64,000 nucleotides of DNA, taken from Anaeramoeba ignava (taxonomy: Eukaryota; Metamonada; Anaeramoebidae). The stretch spans positions 31,001 to 95,000 of the forward strand of contig JAPDFW010000066.1 of assembly GCA_028826165.1 (NCBI GenBank), given 5' to 3'. Made by a program: the position numbers and the translations under genes. The notes beneath the pieces are model-generated. The model saw only the letters and a program-made list of their open reading frames with translations. It had not been told where the DNA came from and did not search any database. Shown here piece after piece: positions 32,496 through 45,600 of this stretch; position 1 is the stretch's first letter; every line of letters begins with the position of its first letter.

Positions 32496-33454
32496 AATTA
32501 AAATTAAAATTAAAATTAAAATTAAAATTAAAATCTAAATCAAAATTAAAATCAAAAATCAAATTCAAAATCAAAATCAAAATACAAAATCAAATTTAAA
32601 ATCAAATTCTAAATCAAATCAAAATCAAATCAAAATTAAAATTAAAATTAAAATTAAAATCTAAATCAAAATTAAAATCAAAAATCAAATTAAAATTCAA
32701 AATCAAAATTAAAATTAAAATCAAAATTAAAATTAAAATTAAAATTAAAATTAAAATTAAAATTAAAAATTAAAGTTCTTATTTAAAAAAAAACAAAAAA
32801 TGGGAAAAAAAACAATAAGATCATTAAATTTAAATTTAAAGTTAAATTCAAATGAAAAATTTAAAACGAAACTGAAAACAATAAGATCAAAATCAAAATC
32901 AAAATCAAAATCAAAATCAAAATCAAAATCAAAATCAAAATCAAAAATTAAATTTAAATTTAAAATTAAAATTAAAATTAAAAATTAAAAATTAAAGTTC
33001 TTATTTAAAAAAAAACAAAATGGGAAAAAAAACAATAAGATCATTAAATTTAAATTTAAAGTTAAAATCAAAATCAAAATCAAAATCAAAATCAAAAATT
33101 AAAATCAAAATCAAAATGAAAAATTAAATTTAAAATCAAAATTAAAATCAAAATCAAAATTAAAATCAAAATCAAAATTAAATTATGTCCAATTTTTCTT
33201 TTTGAAAACAATAAGATCTAAAATCAAATTTTAATTCAATCAAAAATGAAAGATCATTTAAAAATAAAAAGGAAAAAAACAATCAAATAATTCAAAATCG
33301 AATTTTAATTCAATCAAAAACAAGATCTAATTCAAATTCAATTGAATATTTCTTTTTTTTAAAAAAAAAAAAATAAAAGGAAAAAAAAAATAAAAAAAAA
33401 AAATTAAAAAATTGAAATTCATTTTTTTTTTCGTTTCTTTTCTTAAAATTTAAA
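32496..33454. repeat. Spacer copy 3-4 with hexamers and a direct repeat
   Basis: 959 bp without a gene. Hexamers AAAATT/AAAATC dominate. A block of about 75 bp occurs twice (about 32767-32846 and 32991-33066), each with CAAAATGGGAAAAAAAACAA-like sequence and AATAAGATCATTAAATTT. The short open frame at 32800 lies in one of these blocks; its sister at 33019 has a different continuation, so I do not call it a gene. The end is A- and T-run rich, before the next start. Confidence 0.65.
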
Positions 33455-33463
33455 ATGAATACA

Positions 33464-33494
<31 letters not shown>

Positions 33495-33752
33495 AGAAAA
33501 ATTTCCTTCAGGAAATAATTTTAAAGCAACAAAATTACTTGGAAAAGGTTCTTATGGTTCAGTTTATTTAGGAGAAACTTTAGATACAAAAGAAAATTGT
33601 GCAATTAAAAGAATTGATTTAAGAAAAACAGAAAATAAAAGAGAAAAAGTTTTGTTAGAAATTAAATTAACGGAAAAAGTTAAATATGAAAATTGTGTTA
33701 AATTATTTTTTATTGAACCAGAAAATTATCAAGATGTAAATTTATTATTTAA

Positions 33753-33783
<31 letters not shown>

Positions 33784-36043
33784 AAAGTGGAAAAATAAAT
33801 TTTGTTTTAATAAATTTTTAAATTATAATTTAAAAGGCAAAAGTTGTTTATCTTGTTATGGAATATTGTGATATGGGTGATTTACAAGGATATATTCATT
33901 CAAAAAACAAAAGAATTTCAATTGAAGAAATAAAAGAAATATTTGGACAAATTGGTATTTTTTTTTAAAATTCATTTATAAAATAAAATTAAAATTCATT
34001 TATAAAATTAAAATTAAAATTAAAATCAAAATTAAAATTAAAATTAAAATTAAAATTAAAATTAAAATTAAAATTAAAATTCATTTAAAAAATAAAAATA
34101 AAATTAAAATTAAAATTAAAATTAAAATTAAAATTCATTTATAAAATAAAATTAAAATTAAAATAGTTAAAGGATTGAAATATTTATATGAACAAGGAAT
34201 TGTTCATCGTGATTTAAAACCTGAAAATATTCTTCTTCAAAAAAATGAAGATTCAAAATTTGGATATTCAATTAAATTAGCTGATTTTGGATTTGCAAGA
34301 GAAATTCCAAGAGATGATTTAGGAAAATCATTAGAAATGGATTCACGTTTAGGAAGTCCTTCTTATGTTGCACCAGAAGTTTGAATTATTCTTTTAAAAA
34401 CAAAATATTAAAAATAATATTAAAAATATTAATTTAAATATTAATTTAAATATTAATTTAAATATTAATTTAAAAAATAGATTTTATTTGGTGAATCTTA
34501 TACTTCAAAAGCTGATTTATGGAGTTTAGGTGCAATTTTATATGAAATTGTTACTGGTAATTCTCCTTTTCAAGCAATGAGCATCATTAATTTGATAAAA
34601 CAATATCGACAAAATACAAAAAAATCACTTCCAACAAATTATTTAGTAAATAATTTATTCAAAATTTAAAATTCAATATTCAATATTTAAAATTCAATAT
34701 TTAAAATTCAATATTCAATAAAATAGGAATTTGTTCCAAAAGAATGTAGTGATTTAGTTGAAAGATTATTAACTGTTGATCCAGAATCAAGAATGACAAG
34801 AGAAGAATTACATAATCATCCTTTTATTTTTGGAAAATTAGTAATTTATTTAAATTCAAAAAAATCAATTTAAAATTTATTCAAAATTTAATATTTAAAA
34901 TTTTATTTTAATAAATAGGAAGAATCAATGGAAAAATCAATAGAAATTGATGATTTAGAAAAGAAAATAATTGGAATTACAAAAAAAGATTTTAAAAGCA
35001 AAGAAAATGATAAACTTTCATTCAAAAAAGAAGAAGTTATTGAAATTATTAAAATTAATAAAAATAAAGGAATTTGTGAAGGAAAATTAAAAGAAAAAAA
35101 AGCAATTATTGAATTAAAAAGAATCGATTTATATCAAGAAATTGAAGATATTTTTTCAATGATCGATTCAAATAATCAAATTAAAAAATCTCAAAAAAGA
35201 ATTATTGGAATTACTAAATATGATTATAAAAAAAAAGAATTTTCATTATCAGAAGGAAAAGTAATTGAAATTAATAATATAAATGAAGAAAACGAATCTT
35301 GTGAAATTACATTTGGAAATCAAAGAGAAGAAATTCCTTTTTTCTTTTTGGATTTTTATGAAAAAATTGAACAAATTGAAGAAAATAATGAAAATCAAAA
35401 TCCTTCAAAACATAAACATAAACATAAACATAAACATAAACACAAACACAATCATAAAAATAAAAATAAAAACAAATACAAAGATAAACATAAAAAAAAA
35501 CATAAAGATAAACATAACGTTAAACACAGAAAAGTATCAAAACCAAAACCGAAATCAAATTCGAATTCAATTTCAAATTCAATTTCAAATTCAATTTCAA
35601 ATTCAAATTCAAAATCAAAATCAAAATCAAGTTCAAAATCAAGTTCAAAATCGAGTTCAAACTCAAATTTAGATTTAAAATTACAATTAGAATTAGAATT
35701 ACAATCAAAATCAAAATCAAAATTAAAATCAAAATTAAAATCAAAATCAAAATCAAAATCAAAATCAAAATCAAAATCAAAAAAAATTGATATTGAAAAA
35801 TCAAATCAAAAAATCAAAAATAAAGAAAATAACAAGAAGAAAATAATTGGAATTGCTAAAATTGATGAAAATGGGAAAAAAATGATGAAAAATGATGATG
35901 AAGATGAAAATGATAATTATCTTACTTTTTCAAAAGGAGATGAAGTTGAAATTCTGGAAATTAATGGAAAAATAGGAATTGCAAAATTAAATGGAAAAAC
36001 AGGAGAAATTTTTATTGATGATTTTGATATTAAAGAAATATAA
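33455..36043 (+). CDS. ULK-like kinase-SH3 fusion, array copy 4 (one frame break near start)
   Basis: Exons 33455-33735, 33837-33954, 34167-34378, 34481-34645, 34727-34840, 34919-36043. The kinase exon reads [21 protein letters not shown], but from the ATG at 33455 the frame is off by one; a single A missing or extra around 33490-33503 (an A-run after a CAAAAA repeat) would connect them. Other motifs are complete: [36 protein letters not shown]. The last exon is the longest of the array (375 codons): SH3-like 1 and 2, a Lys-His block ([19 protein letters not shown]), Ser-Asn and Ser-Lys repeats, then SH3-like 3. Such a basic, flexible linker could bind acidic surfaces or nucleic acid; this is only inference. 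Confidence 0.8.
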
Positions 36044-36241
36044 AAAAATTTTTCATTTTTAAATTTCATTTTTGATTTACTAAAAACAATTAAATGAAGA
36101 AAAAACTGTCCAATTTTCTTCTTTTTTTTTTTTTAATCAAAATTTTAATTTTTCATTTTTTCTTTCTTTTACTTTTTATAAAATCAAAAATAAAAAATAA
36201 AAAGGAAAAATAAATATAAAATAAAATAAAATTAAATTAAA

Positions 36242-38234
36242 ATGAAAAACGAACGTGAAGATCTTTTATTTCAAAATTTCCAACCAACAAAATTTATTGG
36301 AAAAGGTTCTTATGGAAAAGTTTATTTAGGAAAAATTTTAAAAACAAAAGAAAATTGTGCAATTAAAAGAATTGATTTAAGAAAAACAAGAAATTTAGAA
36401 AATAAAAGAAAAAAATTGAATAGAGAACTCGAAATAATGAAAAAAGTTAAACATGAAAATTGTGTTAAATTATTTTTATTGAACCAGAAAATTATCAAGA
36501 TGTAAATTTATTATTTAAAAAGCAAAAAGTGGAAAAATAAATTTTGTTTTAATAAATTTCGAAATTATAATTTAAAAGGCAAAAAGTTGTTTATCTTGTT
36601 ATGGAATATTGTGATATGGGTGATTTACAAAAATATATTCAATCAAAACAAGAAAGAATTTCAATTGAAGAAGCTCAAGAAATATTTGGACAAATTGGTA
36701 TTTTTCTTTAAATATCAAAAATATCAAAAATTAAAAAATATATAAAATATTAAAAAATATATAAAATCAATTAGTTTTAGGATTGAAATATTTACATCAA
36801 AAAGGAATTGTTCATCGTGATTTAAAGCCTAAAAATATTCTTCTTCAAAAAAATGAAGATTCAAAATTTGGATATACAATTAAATTAGCTGATTTTGGAC
36901 TTGCAAGAGAAATTCCAAGAGATGAAATGGGAAAATCATTAGAAATGAATTCAATTCTTGGAACTATTTTATATGCTGCTCCAGAAGTTTGATTTATCAA
37001 TTTAATTCAATTTAATTCAATTTAATTTAATTTAAAAACAAAAAAAAAAGATTCTATTTGAAGGATTTTATACTTCAAGTGTTGATTTATGGAGTTTAGG
37101 TGCAATTTTATATGAAATTATTACAAAAAATCCACCTTTTCAAGGAAGAAATATTGGTGATTTTGTACAAAAATATAATAGAATAGCAAATAAATCACTT
37201 CCTAAAAATTATTTAGTAAATAAATTGTTAAAAATCCAAATGAAAAATTAAATTAAAAATTAATAAAAAAAAAAGAAATTTATTCCAAAAGAATGTAATG
37301 ATTTAATTGAAGGATTATTAACTGTTAATCCAAATAAAAGAATGACAAGAGAAGAATTATATAATCATCCTTTTATTTTTGAAAAATTAGTAAATTATTT
37401 CATATTCCAAAAAAAATTCATTTTAAATCATTCCAAAAATATTAAAAATTTGTTTTAAATAAATAGGATGAATTAATTGGAAAATCACAAAATTTATCAG
37501 ATTTAGAAAAGAAAATAATTGGAATTGCAAAAGAAGATTTTAAAAGCAAAGAAAATGATAAACTTTCATTTAAAAAAGGAGAAGTAATTGAAATTATTAA
37601 GTTTTATCGGATTTTCTGTGAAGGAATATTAAAAGAAGAAAAAGGGTTTATTGAATTAAAAAGAATTGATTTATATGAAGAAATTAAAGATATTTTCTCA
37701 ATAATTGAATCAAGTAGCAATTCACTTGATTATCAAAAAAAGATGATTGGAATTATTTCAAATGATTATAAATCAGACAAAGTTTCATTATCAATAGGAG
37801 ATTTAGTTAAAATTATCAATATAAATCAAGTAAACAAAACATGTGAAATTGAAATTGGATTTGGAATTGAAAATCAAACAGAAGAAATTCCTTTATTCTT
37901 TTTGTGTTTTTATGAAAAAATTGAAGAAAATAATGAAAATCAAGAAAATAATGAAAATCAAAATTCAATTCAAATGGAAATTGAAGATAATCAAATACAA
38001 ATAGAAGATAATCAAATACAAATAGAAGAAACAAAGAAAACAAAAATCAAAAAGAAAAAGAGTTTAATTGGAATTGCTAAAATTGATTCACAAAATCAAA
38101 ATAAAGATATTCTTTCTTTTTCAAAAGGAGATGAAGTTGAAATTATTGAAATTAATGGAGAAATGGGAATTGGATATTTAAATGGAAAAGAAGGAGAAAT
38201 TTTTATTGATGATTTTGATATAAAAAAAAATTAA
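36242..38234 (+). CDS. ULK-like kinase-SH3 fusion, array copy 5
   Basis: Exons 36242-36501, 36579-36697, 36775-36986, 37051-37215, 37276-37389, 37467-38234. Exon 1 is one base short (TTATTTTTATTG near 36470) and exon 2 one base long (GCAAAAAGTTG near 36580), so the frame recovers: about 12 residues between the N-lobe and the hinge read [11 protein letters not shown] instead of [11 protein letters not shown]. The predicted protein is then 545 residues. Kinase motifs: [31 protein letters not shown]. Three SH3-like domains are present; in the first the RT/n-Src region reads [11 protein letters not shown], unlike the IIKINKDKGICEG of sisters. Linker is Glu/Asn/Gln-rich. Confidence 0.83.
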
Positions 38235-39664
38235 ATATAAATATAAATATAAAATATAAAATATAAAATATAAAAATAAAAAAAATCTAAAAATATAAAT
38301 CTAAATATAAAATATAAATCTAAATATAAATCTAAATATAAATCTAAATCTAAATCTAAATCTAAATATAAAATATAAATATAAATCTAAATATAAAAAT
38401 ATAAATCTAAAATATAAATCTAAATATAAATATAAATCTAAATATAAATATAAATATAAATATAAATATAAAATCTAAATATAAATATAAATCTAAATCT
38501 AAATCTAAATCTAAATAAAAATATAAATATAAAATAAATCTAAATCTAAATCTAAATCTAAATCTAAAATAAATCTAAATATAAATCTAAAATAATATAA
38601 ATATAAATATAAATATAAATCTAAATATAAATATAAATATAAATATAAATATAAAAAATAAAATATAACCAAAAATCTAAATCTAAATATAAATATAAAT
38701 CTAAATATAAATATAAATATAAATATAAATATAAATATAAATATAAATATAAATATAAATATAAATATAAATCTAAATATAAATCTAAATCTAAATCTAA
38801 ATCTAAATTCAAATCTAAATCTAAATCTAAATCACAAATCTAAATCTAAAATAAATCTAAATCTAAATCTAAATCTAAAATTCAAATATAAATATAAATA
38901 TAAAATATAAATATAAATCTAAAATAAAAATATAAATCTAAATATAAATATAAATATAAATCTAAATATAAATATAAATATAAATATAAATATAAATATA
39001 AAATAAATATAAATCTAAATCTAAAATAAATAAATCTAAATCTAAATCTAAATCTAAATCTAAATATAAATATAAAATAAATATAAATATAAATATAAAT
39101 ATAAATATAAATATAAATATAAAATAAATATAAATATAAATATAAATATAAATATAAATATAAATATAAATATAAATATAAATATAAAATATAAATATAA
39201 ATATAAATATAAATATAAATCTAAATATAAATATAAATATAAATATAAATCTAAATCTAAATCTAAATCTAAATCTAAATCTAAATCTAAATCTAAATCT
39301 AAATCTAAATCTAAATCTAAATCAAAATTAAAATCAAATTCAAATTCAAATTCAAAATCAAAATCAAAATTAAAATCAAAATCAAAATCAAAATTAAAAT
39401 CAAATACAAAATCTAAATTCAAATTCAAATTCAAATTAAAATTCAAAATCAAATTAAAATCTAAATTCAAAATTAAAATCAAATTCAAATTTAAATCAAA
39501 ATCTAAATTCAAATTCAAATTTAAACTCAAAATCAAAATCAAATTCAAAATCAAATTCAAATTCAAAATTAAAATTAAAATTAAAAATTAAAAAGCAATT
39601 ATTTTTTGATTTAAAATTTTTTTTTCCATTTTTTTTTTCTATTTTTTTTCAAACAAAAAATTAA
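38235..39664. repeat. Spacer copy 5-6: AAATAT and AAATCT hexamer arrays
   Basis: 1430 bp without a gene. The left and middle parts (38235-39320) mix AAATAT and AAATCT hexamers, with a pure AAATCT run near 39250-39320; the right part (39320-39590) changes to AAAATC, AAATTC and AAAATT. T-runs precede the next ATG. Open frames on the minus strand here are repeat artefacts. Confidence 0.85.
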
Positions 39665-42087
39665 ATGCAAAGAAAACTTCCTTCAGGAAATAATTTTGAA
39701 GCAATAAAAAAAATTGGAAAAGGTTCTTATGGTTCAGTTTATTTAGGAAAAAGTTTAAAAACAAAAGAAAATTGTGCAATTAAAAGAATTGATTTAAGAA
39801 AAACAAGAAATTTAGAAAATGCAAGAAAAAAAGTGAATAGAGAACTTGAAGTAATGAAAAGAGTTAAACACGAAAATTGTGTTGAATTATTTTTTATTGA
39901 ACCAAAAAATTATCAAAATGTAAATTTAAACAATTTTTAATTAATATAAGTAAAAAGTGGATTAAATTTTTCCTTTTTCCTTTTTTTCTTTTCTTTTTTT
40001 CCTTTTTTTATAAATATAAATATAAATATAAATATAAATATAAATATAAAAGGCTGATTTAATTTATGTTGTTATGGAATATTGTGATAAAGGAGATTTA
40101 AGTGAATATCTTGATTCAAAAAAAGAAAAAAACAAAAAACTTTCTATTGAAGAAATAAAAGGAATATTCAGACAAATTGGTATAATTTTTCAAAATTAAA
40201 ATCAAATTCAAATTCAAAATCAAAATTAAAATCAAATTCAAATTCAAATTCAAATTCTAATTCAAATTTAAAACCAAAATTAAAATCAAATTCAAATTCA
40301 AAATCAAAATCAAAATCAAAATCAAATTCAAAATCAAATTCAAAATCAAATTCAAATTCTAATTCAAATTTAAAACCAAAATTAAAATCAAATTCAAATT
40401 CAAAACCAAAATCAAATTCAAATTCAAAATCAAATTCAAAATCAAATTCAAAATCAAATTCAAATTAAATTCAAATTAAATTCAAATTAAATTTAAATTA
40501 AAATCTAATTCAAATAAATAGTTTTAGGATTGAAATATTTACATCAAAAACGAATTGTTCATCGTGATTTAAAACCTAAAAATATACTTCTTCAATCAAA
40601 TCCAAAATCAAATCCAAAATCTCTATTTCCATATACAATTAAATTAGCTGATTTTGGATTTGCAAGAGAAATTCCAAAAGATGATTTAGGAAAATCATTA
40701 GAAATGGAGTCAAGACTTGGAACACCTTTATATATTGCACCAGAAGTTTGAAATCTTTTTTTAAAAAACAATATTTAATTATATTTAATAATATTAATAT
40801 TTAATAATATATTCAATAAATATTTAATAAAATATTCAATAAATATTTAATAATATTTAATAATATTCAATAATATTTAATAAAATAGATTTTATTTAAT
40901 AAGCGTTATAATCCAAAAGTCGATTTATGGAGTTTAGGTGTTATTTTATATCAAATTATTACAGGAAGTGCTCCTTTTCAATCAATAAATATTGGAGGCC
41001 TTATACAACAATTTTTAAATATAAAAACAAAAAAACTTCCAGAATCATATTTAGTAAATAAATTCAAAATAAATTCAAAATAAATTCAAATTAAATTCAA
41101 TTTAAATTCAAAATAAATTCAAATTAAATTCAAAATTCAATAAAATAGGAAATTATTCCAAAAGAATGTAGTGATTTAGTTGAAAGATTACTAACTGTTG
41201 ATCCAAATAAAAGAATTTCAAGAGAAGAATTATATAAACATCCTTTTATTTCTGAACAATTAGTAAATTATTTCAATTCCAAAAAAAATTTATTTCAATC
41301 CAAAAAATCTAAGACTTATTTTAATAAATAGGAAGAATCAATTGAAAAATCAATAGAAATTGAAGATTTAGAAAAGAAAATAATTGGAATTACAAAAGAA
41401 GATTTTGAAAGCAAAGAAAATGATAAACTTTCATTTAAAAAAGAAGAAGTTATTGAAATTATTAAAATTAATAAAAATAAAGGAATTTGCGAAGGAAAAC
41501 TAAAAGAAGAAAAAGGAATTATTGAATTAAAAAGAATTGATTTATTTGAAGAAATTGAAGATATTTTTTCATTGATTGAATCAAATAATCAAATTAAAAA
41601 ATTTCAAAAAAGAATTATTGGAATTGCTAAATATAAATATAAAACAAATGAAGTTTCATTATCAAAAGGAGAATTGATTGAAATTAATAATATTAATAAA
41701 GGAAAGGATTCTTGTGAAATTAAAATTGAAAATCAAAAAGAAGAAATTCCTTTTTTCTTTTTGGATTTTTATGAACAAATTGGAGAAAACGATGATGAAA
41801 ATGATGATGAAAATGATGATGAAAATGATGATGGAAATGATGATGAAAATGATGATGAAAATCAAGATGAAAATGATGATAATCATATGGATATCGAAAA
41901 CACAAATGCAAAATTAATTGGAATTGCTAAACTTGAGATAAAAAATAATGAAGATGAACATTTTCTTTCTTTTTCAAAAGGAGATGAAGTTGAAATTATT
42001 GAAATTAATGAAAAAATTGGAATTGGAAAATTAAATGGAAAAATAGGAGAAATTTTTATTGATAATTTTGATATCAAAGAAAATTAA
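39665..42087 (+). CDS. ULK-like kinase-SH3 fusion, array copy 6
   Basis: Exons 39665-39919, 40053-40179, 40522-40745, 40889-41053, 41149-41262, 41332-42087; 546 residues with no frame break. [44 protein letters not shown]. Exon 2 is nine bases longer than in copies 1-5 (loop [12 protein letters not shown]), and exon 3 is twelve bases longer ([12 protein letters not shown] before TIKLADFG), so this copy starts the right-hand subgroup that has LLQSN rather than LLQKN after the catalytic loop. Three SH3-like domains; the linker between 2 and 3 is an Asp/Glu/Asn repeat ([14 protein letters not shown]). Intron 2 (40180-40521) is AAATTC/AAAATC repeats. Confidence 0.88.
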
Positions 42088-42602
42088 TTTCAAATTAAAA
42101 ATTAAATTCCAATTTCAAATTAAAATTAAAATCAAAATTAAATTCAAATTCAAATTCAAATTAAATTCAAATTTAAAATTAAAATCAAAATCAAAATCAA
42201 AATCAAAATCAAAATCAAAATTAAAATTAAAATTAAAATTAAAATCAAAATTAAAATCAAAATCAAAATTAAAATCAAAATCAAAATTAAAATCAAAATC
42301 AAAATCAAAATTAAATTCAAATTCAAATTAAATTCAAATTCAAAATTAAAAATTAAATTCAAAATCAAAATCAAAATCAAAATTAAAATCAAAATTAAAA
42401 TCAAAATCAAAATTAAAATCAAAATCAAAATTAAAATCAAAATCAAAATCAAAATCAAAATTAAATTCAAATTCAAATTCAAAATCAAAATTAAAAATTA
42501 AATTCAAAATCAAAATCAAAATCAAAATTAAAAAATTTATTCCACTTTTTTCCATTTTTTTTTTGAATTTTTTTTTTCATTTTTTTTCAAACAAAAAATT
42601 AA
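42088..42602. repeat. Spacer copy 6-7: AAAATC/AAATTC hexamers
   Basis: 515 bp of AAAATC, AAAATT and AAATTC hexamers, then TTTATTCCACTTTTTTCC (42537) and T-runs ending in CAAACAAAAAATTAA before the ATG, a leader almost identical to that of copy 6 (39650-39664). Confidence 0.8.
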
Positions 42603-45600
42603 ATGGAAAGAAAACTTCCTTCAGGAAATAATTTTGAAGCAACAAAAAAAATCGGACAAGGAAATTATGGAAAAGTTTATTTAGGAAATATTAAAACAAA
42701 AAATCAAGTTTGTGCAATTAAAGAAATTAATTTAAGAACAAAAAGAGATGATAAAAAAAAAGTAATAAGAGAACTTCAAATTATGGAAAGAATTCAACAT
42801 GAAAATTGTGTTAATTTATTTTTTATTGAACCAGAAAATTATCAAAATGTAAAAAATTAATTTATTTAAAAAAAAAGCAAAAAAAAAATTTTAATTAAAA
42901 AGTTTTATTAAAAAGTGGAATAAAAAAAATTTTTTTTTATTTTTATAATGTTTTAAAAGGCTAATTTAATTTATGTTGTTATGGAATATTGTGACTTGGG
43001 TGATTTGGGTATATATCTTCAATCAAAAGATAATATTTCTATTGGAGAAGTAAAAGAAATATTTGGACAAATTGGTATAAATCAAAATGAAAATATTTCA
43101 AAATTAATTTCAATTTCAACATCAATTTCAATATCAATATCAATTTCAATATCAATTTCAATTTTAATTTCAATTTCAATTTCAATTTTAATTTCAATTT
43201 CAATATCAATTTCAATTTCAATATCAATATCAATTTCAATATCAATATCAATTTTAATATCAATATCAATTTTAATTTCAATATCAATATCAATATCAAT
43301 TTCAATTTCAATTTCAATTTTAATTTCAATTTTAATTTCAAAATTAATTTCAAAATCAATATCAATTTCAATTTTAATATCAATTTCAATTTCAATTTCA
43401 ATTTCAATTTCAATTTCAATATCAATTTTAATATCAATTTCAATTTCAATTTTAATATCAATATCAATATTAATTTCAATTTCAATTTTAATTTTAATTT
43501 CAATTTTAATTTCAATATCAATATCAATTTCAATTTTAATTTCAATTTCAATATCAATTTTAATTTCAATTTCAATATCAATTTCAATTTTAATTTCAAT
43601 TTTAATTTAAATTTTAATTTCAATTTCAATTTTAATATCAATTTCAATTTTAATTTTAATTTCAATTTCAATTTCAATTTTAAATTTAATTTTAATTTCA
43701 ATTTTAATTTCAATTTTAATTTCAATTTTAATATCAATATCAATATCAATATCAATTTTAATTTCAATTTCAATTTTAATTTTAATATCAATATCAATTT
43801 CAATTTTAATTTCAATATCAATATCAATTTTAATTTCAATATCAATATCAATATCAATTTTAATTTCAATATCAATATCAATATCAATTTCAATATCAAT
43901 ATCAATTTTAATTTTAATTTCAATTTCAATATAAATTTCAATATCAATATCAATATCAATATCAATATCAATATCAATATCAATTTTAATTTCAATTTCA
44001 ATATCAATTTTAATTTCAATTTCAATATCAATTTTAATTTTAATATCAATTTTAATATCAATTTCAATTTCAATATCAATTTCAATATCAATTTCAATAT
44101 CAATATCAATATCAATATCAATTTTAATATCAATTTCAATATCAATTTTAATTTCAATTTCAATATCAATATCAATTTTAATTTCAATATCAATATCAAT
44201 ATCAATTTCAATTTCAATATCAATTTTAATTTTAATATCAATTTCAATATCAATATCAATTTCAATTTCAATTTCAATATCAATATCAATTTCAATTTTA
44301 ATTTCAATTTCAATTTTAATTTTAATTTCAATTTTAATTTCAATTTCAATTTCAATATCAATTTCAATTTCAATATCAATATCAATTTTAATTTCAATTT
44401 TAATATCAATTTTAATTTCAATTTTAATTTCAATATCAATATCAATATCAATTTCAATTTCAATATCAATTTCAATATCAATTTCAATTTCAATATCAAT
44501 TTTAATTTCAATATCAATTTCAATTTTAATATCAATTTTAATTTTAATTTCAATTTCAATTTTAATTTCAATTTCAATTTTAATTTCAATATCAATTTTA
44601 ATTTTAATTTTAATTTCAATTTCAATTTTAATTTTAATATCAAATAAATAGTTTTGGGATTGAAATATTTATATGAAAGTGGAATTGTTCATCGTGATTT
44701 AAAACCTGAAAATTTATTACTTCAATCAAATTCAAAATCTCTATTTCCATATACAATTAAATTAGCTGATTTTGGATTTGCAAGAGAAATTCCAAGAGAT
44801 GATTTAGGAAAATCATTAGAAATGGATTCAAGACTTGGAACACCTTTATATATTGCACCAGAAGTTTGAAATCTTTTTTTAAAAAACAATATTTAATTAT
44901 ATTCAATAATATTAATATTTAATAAAAATATTTAATAATATTTAATAATATTCAATAATATATAATAAAATATTTAATAATATTCAATAATATTTAATAA
45001 TATTCAATAAATATTTAATAATATTTAATAATATATTCAATAATATTTAATAATATTCAATAATATTTAATAATATTTAATAATATTCAAAAATATTTAA
45101 TAATATTTAATAATATTCAATAATAATATTTAATAATATTTAATAATATTCAATATTTAATAATATTTAATAATATTTAATAATATTTAATAATATTTAA
45201 TAATATTCAATAATAATATTTAATATTTAATAATAATATTCAATATTTCAAAAATAGATTTTGTTTTTTGAGCCTTATGCTTCAAAAGTTGACTTATGGA
45301 GTTTAGGTGCAATTTTATATGAAATTGTTACAGGAAGTACTCCTTTTCAATCAATAACTTTCACTGATTTAAGAAGACAATATCAAGGAATAAAAAAGAA
45401 ATCACTCCCAACATCATATTTAGTAATTTAAATAATTATCTTTTATTAAAAATTAAAAATTAAAAATCAAATTAAAATTAAATCCAAAAATTAAAAAAGA
45501 AAATTGTTCCAAAAGAATGTAATGATTTAGTTGAAAGATTACTAACTGTTGATCCAAATTTAAGAATGACAAGAGAAGAATTATATAATCATCCTTTTAT

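Noticed and set aside
32800-32988. Small gene with ATG at 32800 (KSKSKS)
   Set aside because: Sits in a duplicated spacer block followed by hexamers; no conservation of the frame in its sister at 33019.
42981-44643. Open frames on both strands in copy 7 intron 2, one over 500 codons
   Set aside because: Produced by ATTTCA-type hexamers, whose length is a multiple of three; flanked by conserved splice sites of the kinase gene.
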